A stretch of 64,000 nucleotides of DNA from Rachycentron canadum (taxonomy: Eukaryota; Chordata; Actinopteri; Carangiformes; Rachycentridae), in the NCBI GenBank assembly GCA_038496675.1, contig CM076648.1:11588074-11652073 (forward strand), read 5' to 3'. Positions 57,901 to 64,000 of this stretch are shown in pieces. How positions within the stretch are numbered: the first letter of the stretch is position 1; the number at the start of each line of letters is the position of its first letter. Below the pieces are notes generated by a model. That model searched no databases, was not told where the DNA came from, and was given only the letters and a program-made list of their open reading frames with translations. The position numbers and the translations under genes are program-made.

Positions 57901-60900
57901 GGTTTCTTTTGAAAACAGTGACAGGGCCTCACTGCAGCATTAATGACTATGATAAAAGGGTCCCTCTGGGCCTGTGGTACATAATCCTCTCCCAAAATAC
58001 CTCACCAGCAGAACATGATGTATGCTTTCCCTTACATTATATCCAATACAAACAGGAAAGTTTTGTTTGGGGTCTTGTGTTGCTTTTTTCTTTGGCATGT
58101 TGCTTTTAATGTTATGTTACACTGAAACCCTTGTTGTTTTTTTCAGAGATTGTTGCTTCTACTTGAAAGTCTGCACAGACAATTTCTTGTGGTCATATGC
58201 CATCTGATGCCTGTAATAACAAGTTGGATGCCTAATTAGATACATTCGTCATCAACTATGTCACTGTATGATTGCTAAATTCAATTGACCTGCAGATGCT
58301 GAATGAGTCAGTTTTGTAGACTTATATAAATAACCTCTGTCAGTCCTCAGGCAGGAGTTGAGGACCATTGCCAAATTGTGTCCATGTCTGGATTTATCTT
58401 GTGTCATGGTGGTGAAAAAAAGGTGGTGATGAGGTGGTGGTGAAAAGGTGTTACTGCATGTAGGATCTAGATGACTTTCCCTGCAGTGTTACTTTATTGT
58501 TAAGATTAGTGCCCCCCGCCAGATCGGCAGTCTATCACAGGGCTGACATATAGAGACATACAGAGACAAACAACCGTACATGCTCACACTCATGCCTATG
58601 GGCAATTTAGAGTTACCAATTAACCTAAACGTTCATGGGAGGTCAGCTGGGGAGAGAACACAGAGAGAACATGCAAACTCCACACAGAAAGGCCCCAGGC
58701 CCGGGTTTTATTCCAGTACCTTCTTGCTGTGAGGCAACAGTGCTAACCACTGCACCACCTTTGATACGAAACACACAAATCTCACTTACTATACTGACAA
58801 TGCGCTTAAGGGCAAAATAGGCTTCACTGGTTCAGATTATTGGACCTCAGCAAACTTCTGTTATTTTCATTTAATTAAGTGGATTGAAATGATATTTTGT
58901 TGCCAAGATGTTGTTATGGTAGGTCAATGTCTTCCAACCACATCTAACAATTGTGTAAGACAAAGTAAATGGGAGGAAAAAATTATATAATGAAAGATGA
59001 GAAGTTTGTGTTTGAGAGGAAGAGAGAGAGGAAGAGTGAAAAGGGAGGAGACTATAGAGGGAAACCAAACAATGGCTTCTGAGAGCTTTTTTTCATAGCC
59101 GCAAATTAATCAAGCTCTGTCTGGACTCACAGGTGTCTCCTTACTGCAAATTTGGAATTAGTCATTAAACAGCACAATAAAAAATACGATGTGTGTTGAG
59201 GATGTGAAGTCCTTTTTAGTTTTTGTAATAATCCAGTTTCTGAAAGTGAGTTGGAGACATGTAGCCTACGAACAGGTTTTGCAGCTGCAGGCTTATGATC
59301 CTGTGACAAGTTGAATTATTGCTACTGCTCTTGGCCTTTTCCTAATTAACAAGTATGGTAGCAGTAATTTCACTTAGACCTTGGTTAGTCTCATACACTT
59401 TCTGTAACACGCTCTGCAGAGCTGGCATGAAGACAAAACCGCTTTTAACAACTTAACCGGTTTCCCATGTGGCCTTTGGCTCTGAGGTAGAGCGAAATTG
59501 ACACACTGTAAACATGTGAAATGTTTTTGCTTTTCTAAGAGTCAAAAGAGCCTTGGTCATTGCTTGGAGCCTCACCAGGTGATTTTTACATCAGTGTCTC
59601 TTTTGCGAATGTTTGCACCCACATGTAGACATTCATATACACAAACACCTGCACACATTCATCAGCTCTCTAGACAGCCTTGATCAAACTCAGACGCTAC
59701 CCTGGATTTAATAAGAACATGTATAGAGTTTCCCATCAAGAAGCCATTTCTCATTGTAAAATGGCTTCTGCTGTTGCCTTCTGCAGAGCCGGAGAGCTGA
59801 GACTGAGAGCTGGTGGCTGGATATGCTTATAGACAGGAAGTGAGGAAAAACCATTTGGGGACTAAGGGAACAGAGAATATTTTCGGCTGGTGGATTGATG
59901 TACACCATGTGCAGCCTGTCATAGAAATCCTACAGGTCAATTCTGCTGCCTCTTTATTTGATTTCGAGGTGTTATTTTGAGCTTGGGTGGAGCTTTCACA
60001 GTGGTTTTGCAGAGCTTTGCAGCACAGCTGATGTCTGACAGCTGTGTTTCAATCTCGTCCTCTTTGTCCTCTCACTGTTGAATCAGTCCTAACCACCCCA
60101 GGACTGGTAGACAGTGCAATGCTTTAGTAGAGCTGTGAAGCATGTGGTGGTAAAGGCTTCTGTCTCCTGCCTTCTCTGTTGCTCAAACACTATGATTTTC
60201 CCTCCCCCTCTGGGCTTCACAACTTAAGCCTCTCGATCCCATGTTTCCTGGAGTATCTGCCAGTTCTGCCTCACACACATTATACCAGACCTACGAGAGC
60301 TAATATGTCAGGATTAGCTCCCAAACCTCAACACATAACAGCTCTGCTCAGACCTCACCTTTGCAGAACTGGTTCCTGTCTTTTTTCCCAAGAGTGGAGC
60401 CATAAATTTATGTGGCTTTTGTATGTATAATCAAAATGAAATTAAGCAAATGAATCTTGCTTTATACTGGTGTGGTGTAATTTTTATTTTCCAACCAGTC
60501 CATGCATAGCTTTGGGTTTCAGTAAGGAATTCATTAAAATGCCACATAAGGGAATTGTTTTTGCTCTCCTCATTTGCTAATAAGGATTTACCTCAAAGTA
60601 CAGTTGAGGCTGATGGGAATCATTGTTGCAGGTATTTGGTTATCAACTAAACTATGAGACAAAATATTTTACAGAAAGTCATCCAGTAGTTGCTAACATA
60701 TGTGAGCCTCAACCAATTGACTGACCAGCTGAGTTTACACACCAACATTATCATCCAAAGACCCACTCCTCTTCTGTGGCTAGAAACTACCGTAAAACAC
60801 AATTCCAGTTTTATACAGCCACTTGCAACTTACATACGTATCTTACCAAAAACAACAAAACTTTTTTTGCTGTTTTGTTATTTTATTTTATTATTAGTCT

Positions 60901-63754
60901 CATCTGTTAGTGGACATCTCCTTTTTTCTGACATGTTTATTGACTGGAAGTCTGAAAATTTGGTCTAAATCTAAAGGAATGTCCCTTCCTCTTTCCACAG
61001 TTGAGTGGCAACCTCTGGTAGTGCAGAGTGTTTTCATTGCAAGTTCATCCTCTCCCAAAAGTGTGTGGTTGGGGAATGAGTGTAATTGATCCTTTTGGTA
61101 TCAGTGGTGTGCAGGGCCACGTGTAGCCTGTGGCAAAGGTTTTCTGAGATTTGTGCCCCATCACTCCCTGTTGGAACTTGTCAGGCCCAGGAGACGGGAT
61201 CTGGTAGGAATTATCAAGCCATCCTCAGCAGCAAAGCTGCAAGTGCTTCATGTTCTGAGTGAAGTGGAAAAGAACTAAAAAGACTAAATGCTGCTGGTTA
61301 TTGTTGCATTTGGGTTTTCACTGGTGTAATTCAAGTAAACACATTTTAATCCATGGGAAGTGAAGATGAAAAGGCCTGTGGAAAACATGCAACCTGAAAA
61401 ATATTTGCAGTTTGTCGTTTGCTTCAGTACTTGAATTTATGGTACCAGTCTCTCCAGCATTTAGCTGGTAAAGTTTCTGTGGGCTTGAACATAGTGTGAA
61501 TGAGGTCACATAAAAGGGAGTAACTTCTGTTTACTTGGATGTTCTGTCTGCTGTTGATGACAATGACCGCAGAAAACATTCCTCATTAAAAGTGTGTGTA
61601 TCTCAAGTGGGATGCGTTTGCATACCATATTTGATCCCTGGTCTTGTTCTTGATCCATACTGATTTAGTGCCTGTTTGTGTGTGTATATGTGTGTGTATG
61701 TGACAGGACACACAGTTTATTTTCACTCTCTTTGTGTACATGGACCGGACAGTATGTAGAGGACAGAGGGGAGGAGGGTCAGCCACTGTCAACAAGCGAC
61801 GGATCGTGAGAAAGACAGGCTGCTATTTGTGATCTCAATATTATACCACAGCTGTCGAAGTTAAACCAAATTGCTTCTTTTTCATATTGCGTCAACAAGC
61901 CTCCAGCTTAACTATAGCAACATGTCAGAGTCACGCCACCCCCGTAGACAGAGGAGAGTAATGCCACAATAATGCATTTTATTGGGCTCACCCTTCATCG
62001 TTGTGGTTTTTAGTAGCTGGAATTTAGCTCAAAGTGGGGTAGACGGAAGGGCAATAGATAAAATCATTCATTTATCCAGAAGTTGTGTTTGTCAGAGTGT
62101 AAGAAGTGTTGGCTGGATCCTTCTGTCCCTCACATGAGCTGCAAGAAGAACAAAGTGTCAAAGCCAGTGGCACATAGTTGAGCTGTTACGCCTCATATAA
62201 AAGTAACTTTCAGGGAAAAGAGGATCAGTCAGTCAAATAACTCAGGGTTAGAGCTTTGAGATTTGAATTCAGTTTGTGCTCTTTTAGTTCAATACACAGC
62301 CAAATTAAACATTTTGAGGAATTAATATATTTTTCTGCTTTTACATAAATTCATTACAGTAGGCAGCATTTGAAGGAAAATGTTTTACCACACAACCCAC
62401 CACGCGTCTTTTCAGCCTCACATAATAACATTTCTCATTATCTACTGAAACATCTGTACTGTTTTGACCATGTTTGGTTTATTCTGGTGTGGCCTCTGCA
62501 GGGCGTTGTTTTGTATGTGTAAAGATGATTGATGGTGCGTTGTTTTCCTTTTTTTACCTCTCGTCATCAGTACCCTGTCCAGCTGCATGCTCGCAGTTGT
62601 GGCGCTGCTCTACCCATTCTCCTGGCAACACACCTTCATCCCTGTGCTGCCAGGGTCCATGTTAGATATCGTCTGTTGTCCTACTCCCTTCCTGGTGGGG
62701 CTGCTGTCCAGTTCATTGCCTAAACTAAAAGACTTGCCTGTGGAAGAGGTGAGTATCATCTCTGTCTGCATCTGCCTCCAAACTCATTTTCAATCGCAAT
62801 TCAATTATACACTTTACATTCATACCTATGCAGATTCAGAGTAATTCAATTATAAACTTACCAACTGTCTCCAAGGATATATTAGGGAATCAGCCAAAAG
62901 ATAGGATTCAAAACTTCTAGACAGGACCAGAACAACTTAATGCTTTGCAATTGTTTTTTTTTTTTGTTTTGTTTTTTTTTTCAAGAAAAAAGACGCTGAA
63001 GTGAAATGGAGATAATTTTCTGAAGAATAATATACTCCTATTTTTTTTTCCTCAGGCTTTAATGGTTGACCTTGGAACTGACCGATTCATTCGACAGGTT
63101 AGTCTACAAGTCTACGAACCAAAGAAAAAACTGACTCTAAAGCAAAACTAGATTTCCTTGAGTCACTTGCTTTAACAAAAATCAATGGGCGTCCTGGTGG
63201 TCTATGGGTTTAAGACCGTAACTATGTTGCATTACATCCATCTTATGGGGGAAAAATACAGGAAGAAGCCATTTAAAACAAAACAAGAAAAATAAATCAG
63301 CAAAATCATTATCATTATCATTAGGTAAATTATAATTGTGCCACAGGGAGAAAATAAACATGTCTGCTGATAACTGTATAATGTACATTTTCATTTTATT
63401 GTTTGTAATAAAATCAAATTTTTACCTGTGACATGCTCTGCATGTAATGTAAAAATCAGTCTTAAGTTTTCTCATTAAAGATAGAGGAACGTTGTTTTTA
63501 CTTATTTCAGAAGTTACATAGTCTTGTTTTAAACAGGGTTGTAAAACATGTGGTTTATTCACTGAGTCTGGGCCTTTGAAAGTCCCCCTTTCAAACTTTA
63601 TTGTTTATCTCTGGTGACTGCAGTGTTTTTGGATGTTTATAGATGGATGACGAGGCCTCACTGTTGCCACGGAAACTTCAAGCGGCTCTTGAGCAAGCGC
63701 TAGAGCAGAGGAATGACATCATCAATCAGGATTCTGACAGCGAGTCAGACGAAG
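36828..63754 (+). CDS. dennd2b: DENND2B (ST5), Rab exchange factor, first 1013 codons (gene span, 16 exons)
   Basis: DENN-domain guanine nucleotide exchange factor; mammalian DENND2B activates RAB13 (and RAB10) at the cell periphery, and ST5 isoforms have been tied to MAPK/ERK signalling and c-Abl SH3 binding. Exons: 36828-36901, 40819-42093, 43344-43489, 47328-47449, 48149-48364, 48710-48806, 48977-49021, 49440-49624, 50251-50360, 50684-50753, 53177-53254, 54488-54628, 54782-54930, 62571-62748, 63056-63097, 63643-63754. The joined frame is open throughout. Residues 1-640 are a low-complexity, Ser/Pro-rich regulatory half; uDENN about 660-806, cDENN about 807-962, dDENN from 963 and beyond the window. 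About 120 C-terminal residues are missing off the right edge by comparison with the human length as I recall it. Start ATG chosen for the MTANKSSK match to the mammalian N-terminus. Confidence 0.95.
36902..40818 (+). other. dennd2b: dennd2b intron after first coding exon
   Basis: About 3.9 kb. Contains a short AAGTA-repeat piece (39525-39610), a TACA-rich tract near 39797-39852 and a possible alternative first exon ending near 40443. Otherwise nothing recognised. Confidence 0.7.
39525..39610 (+). repeat. AAGTA-rich teleost repeat, copy 4 (fragment)
   Basis: GCAGTGGTGGAAAGTAACTA then AATACATTTGCTCAAGTACT: the terminal segment of the family at 15128 and 17908. Confidence 0.65.
40819..42093 (+). 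CDS. dennd2b: dennd2b large exon: N-terminal regulatory region
   Basis: Acceptor TTGTTTCAG, donor GACAG|GTGAGG. Residues 25-449, Ser/Pro/Arg-rich and probably disordered. Recognisable conserved patches: SEKTFDFKGVRRMSTAFSEC with SYTETEEEE, SAVLNRIQKIEQALKENP, NPLPKPKRTFEYDAKQ, and the SH3-ligand-like SPPPLPSTPAPS near residue 420. An ATG at 40790, inside the preceding intron, is in frame but is not part of this exon. Confidence 0.96.
42094..43343 (+). other. dennd2b: dennd2b intron
   Basis: About 1.25 kb; its one notable element is the perfect hairpin at 42287-42316. Confidence 0.75.
42287..42316. repeat. Perfect inverted repeat, 13-bp arms, 4-nt loop
   Basis: TCTCCTGATACAG - GAGT - CTGTATCAGGAGA. 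Fully paired hairpin in a dennd2b intron. Confidence 0.97.
43344..43489 (+). CDS. dennd2b: dennd2b exon: first YED motif
   Basis: Acceptor TTTTTCCAG, donor TAG|GTAAGC. Residues 450-498, SCESEDAASLPSSYPSSPTE and the end ENAYEDIV. Confidence 0.94.
43490..47327 (+). other. dennd2b: dennd2b intron
   Basis: About 3.8 kb without coding exons. A 17-bp inverted repeat lies at 46726-46779. Nothing else recognised. Confidence 0.7.
46726..46779. repeat. Inverted repeat, 17-bp arms
   Basis: Arms 46726-46742 and 46763-46779 pair with one mismatch; both carry AATAAAGTCTCA or its complement around a 20-nt loop. Confidence 0.85.
47328..47449 (+). CDS. dennd2b: dennd2b exon: second YED motif
   Basis: Acceptor CCCCACAG, donor CTAAA|GTAAGT. 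Residues 499-539, EKENPYEDVDLKRKSLGRKS onward. Confidence 0.94.
47450..48148 (+). other. dennd2b: dennd2b intron
   Basis: About 700 bp, nothing recognisable. Confidence 0.7.
48149..48364 (+). CDS. dennd2b: dennd2b exon: pre-DENN Ser-rich segment
   Basis: Acceptor TCTGACTAG, donor CCAAG|GTACAC. Residues 540-611: SHRLSQLSKRYSHDEMLLLP is the conserved core. A longer overlapping ORF (48120-48764) is in the wrong frame. Confidence 0.95.
48365..48709 (+). other. dennd2b: dennd2b intron
   Basis: 345 bp; no recognisable content. Confidence 0.7.
48710..48806 (+). CDS. dennd2b: dennd2b exon: basic segment
   Basis: Acceptor TGTTTACAG, donor AGAG|GTAAGG. Residues 612-643: LVQRINSIYCTKRGKKRLKK, a strongly basic run just before the DENN module. 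Confidence 0.95.
48977..49021 (+). CDS. dennd2b: dennd2b 45-bp micro-exon: acidic Ser tract
   Basis: Acceptor ACCTCCAG, donor CAAAG|GTGAGA. Residues 644-658: DDNSESESDSDDRFK, a dense casein-kinase-2 type acidic serine cluster. In frame, so it could be skipped without a shift. Confidence 0.92.
49022..49439 (+). other. dennd2b: dennd2b intron
   Basis: 418 bp; AT-rich, no recognisable content. Confidence 0.7.
49440..49624 (+). CDS. dennd2b: dennd2b exon: start of uDENN
   Basis: Acceptor CCTCTTCAG, donor CCAAG|GTAAAA. Residues 659-720. APSYRTLELQLIEWQERELF and FEYFVVVSLKKK open the DENN module. Confidence 0.96.
49625..50250 (+). other. dennd2b: dennd2b intron
   Basis: 626 bp; no recognisable content beyond the CT-rich polypyrimidine tract near 50219-50248. 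Confidence 0.7.
50251..50360 (+). CDS. dennd2b: dennd2b exon: uDENN
   Basis: Acceptor CTCTCACAG, donor AACAG|GTATGA. Residues 721-756: ERPTKQMREAEQRLKAIPQF, then CFPDAKDW. Confidence 0.96.
50361..50683 (+). other. dennd2b: dennd2b intron
   Basis: 323 bp; no recognisable content. Confidence 0.7.
50684..50753 (+). CDS. dennd2b: dennd2b exon: uDENN
   Basis: Acceptor TACTGCAG, donor TGCTG|GTAAGC. Residues 757-780: ETFSFMLTGEDGSRRFGYCR. Confidence 0.96.
50754..53176 (+). other. dennd2b: dennd2b intron
   Basis: About 2.4 kb; contains the second copy of a short dispersed repeat at 52332-52600. No coding content recognised. Confidence 0.7.
52332..52600. repeat. Short dispersed repeat, copy B
   Basis: Partner of 10137-10290: AGCCCCTTTTCCACTGGTT, CTAACATCTGGCTTTTGTT and GGTACAATTGGCATTCAG in the same order and orientation. 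The right edge is uncertain. Confidence 0.65.
53177..53254 (+). CDS. dennd2b: dennd2b exon: uDENN end
   Basis: Acceptor CCCTTACAG, donor CCACG|GTGAGT. Residues 781-806: GKGPRLPEVYCIISRLGCFD. Confidence 0.96.
53255..54487 (+). other. dennd2b: dennd2b intron
   Basis: About 1.2 kb with a GA-rich microsatellite at 54054-54079 and a short CA tract near 53300. No coding content. Confidence 0.7.
54054..54079. repeat. (GA)n microsatellite
   Basis: About 12 GA units with one C interruption. Confidence 0.9.
54488..54628 (+). CDS. dennd2b: dennd2b exon: cDENN
   Basis: Acceptor CATGTTCAG, donor ATGAG|GTCAGA. Residues 807-853: RRRGISAALVYPFMRSLMES and VKTFLPGAGNE. Confidence 0.96.
54782..54930 (+). CDS. 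dennd2b: dennd2b exon: cDENN
   Basis: Acceptor GTCATTCAG, donor CTTAG|GTGAGG. Residues 854-902: LRRPTDSRLEHVDFDSLFRC and ASLLLERRVIFVADKL. Confidence 0.96.
55215..55325. repeat. Teleost repeat with GGATGGAT tail
   Basis: GTGAGCTGCAATAGGCTCAC, ATGACCCTCAACAGAATAAC, AAAATGGATGGATGG: the end of a very common fish interspersed repeat. The other half of this family may be 58495-58770. Confidence 0.6.
55399..56260 (+). mobile_element. Tc1-like transposon, degraded, with both terminal repeats
   Basis: The left end CACCGATCAGCCATAACATT pairs with the inverted right end AATATTATGCCTGATCAGTG, and TA flanks both sides (55397-55398, 56261-56262), as expected for Tc1/mariner insertion. Inside, + strand text includes TVAQIAEKVNGGS, KRLQWAREQQNWT and EQWKEPGLMNH (transposase HTH-to-catalytic region), later FQQDNP-like remains near 55927 and FKVLTW near 55997. 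The 862-bp length is below the usual 1.2-1.6 kb and frames are broken: inactive. Confidence 0.85.
57260..57640. repeat. Teleost interspersed repeat (AACAACTACTGGATGGATTG type)
   Basis: GAAATGTCTCAACAACTACT, GGATGGATTGTCATGAAATG, TACTTTGGTCTATGACCAAA and CTGCAAAACTAATGGCATTT follow the order of a widespread fish repeat recognised from memory. Non-coding. Confidence 0.65.
58495..58770. repeat. Teleost interspersed repeat (GTCTATCACAGGGC type)
   Basis: GCAGTCTATCACAGGGCTGA, GGGCAATTTAGAGTTACCAA, GAGAACATGCAAACTCCACA and GCTAACCACTGCACCACC occur in the order of a very abundant fish repeat. Non-coding. Confidence 0.75.
62571..62748 (+). CDS. dennd2b: dennd2b exon: cDENN core
   Basis: Acceptor CGTCATCAG, donor GAAGAG|GTGAGT. 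Residues 903-962: AVVALLYPFSWQHTFIPVLP and DIVCCPTPFLVGLLSSSLPK, the signature stretch of cDENN in DENND2 proteins. Confidence 0.97.
62749..63055 (+). other. dennd2b: dennd2b intron
   Basis: 307 bp with T-rich runs near 62956-62980; no other content. Confidence 0.7.
63056..63097 (+). CDS. dennd2b: dennd2b 42-bp exon: cDENN-dDENN junction
   Basis: Acceptor TTCCTCAG, donor GACAG|GTTAGT. Residues 963-976: ALMVDLGTDRFIRQ. Confidence 0.94.
63098..63642 (+). other. dennd2b: dennd2b intron
   Basis: 545 bp; no recognisable content. Confidence 0.7.
63643..63754 (+). CDS. dennd2b: dennd2b exon: dDENN start (last exon in window)
   Basis: Acceptor TGTTTATAG, donor CGAAG|GTGAAT. Residues 977-1013: LPRKLQAALEQALEQRND then a DSDSESDE acidic tract. 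Read-through would stop at once (TAG at 63760), so the donor is required. Remaining exons lie past the right edge. Confidence 0.95.
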
Positions 63755-64000
63755 GTGAATAGGTGACAAATCATGTCTCCCATCCAAGACAGTTTTTTTT
63801 TTGTTTTTGTTTTTTTTTGTTTTTTGATGAGATCAGCATCTGTCACACAACATGTGAGTCCACACCTCGGTGAAACTCACTGGAAAATGACGTCTTCTGT
63901 TCAGACAAAGTGTTGGTGAATCACAGAGACTCATCTTAGAGGTTATAACAGATGACGAAAGGTAGAAAGCTCACTGGATGCAAATTATGCTTAATTGTTG
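63755..64000 (+). other. dennd2b: dennd2b intron (right end of window)
   Basis: No further dDENN coding sequence seen; T-rich runs near 63792-63824. Confidence 0.65.

Larger units (their letters stand above)
54931..62570 (+). other. dennd2b: dennd2b largest in-window intron
   Basis: About 7.6 kb. Holds a Tc1-type transposon remnant with both ends (55399-56260) and three other repeats (55215-55325, 57260-57640, 58495-58770). The remainder is unrecognised non-coding sequence. Confidence 0.75.

Overview
The window is vertebrate nuclear DNA, almost certainly from a ray-finned (teleost) fish. Short exons sit between AT-rich introns with consensus splice sites. The dispersed repeats (Tc1-like transposons and short elements that I recognise as common in teleosts) fit a fish, and the three proteins are fish-diverged forms of known vertebrate proteins. 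All three genes are on the + strand.

1-14.9 kb: the 3' part of scube2 (17 coding exons, 669-13768, in-window protein of 784 residues, N-terminus outside the window). It covers the linker, the last four EGF-like modules, the spacer, three cysteine-rich repeats and the CUB domain, then a 3'UTR with AATAAA at 14846. 14.9-17.3 kb: repeat-rich spacer with a fossil Tc1-like element, then a CpG-containing promoter. 17.3-22.9 kb: complete tmem9b (5 coding exons, 187 residues). 22.9-36.8 kb: non-coding, with candidate non-coding first exons/promoters for the next gene near 23.6 and 28.4 kb. 36.8-64 kb: dennd2b (formerly ST5), 16 coding exons giving 1013 codons; the gene runs off the right edge inside the DENN module.

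The order scube2 - tmem9b - dennd2b matches the human 11p15 block (SCUBE2, NRIP3, TMEM9B, ASCL3, C11orf16, AKIP1, ST5/DENND2B). I could not find NRIP3, ASCL3, C11orf16 or AKIP1 between them. The genes are linked by ancestry, not by a shared pathway: SCUBE2 is a secreted Hedgehog-release factor, TMEM9B an endolysosomal membrane protein, DENND2B a Rab exchange factor.

I found no new biological system. The points most worth a second look are an exact 439-bp duplication on both sides of a single N (probably an assembly error), a GC-AG intron and a tandem CAGCAG acceptor in scube2, a 22-bp fully paired hairpin in a dennd2b upstream interval, two perfect or near-perfect intronic hairpins, a repeated tyrosine motif split between two dennd2b exons, and several decayed transposons. 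All exon boundaries were derived by hand from splice consensus, reading-phase continuity and protein-family recognition; no alignment was run.
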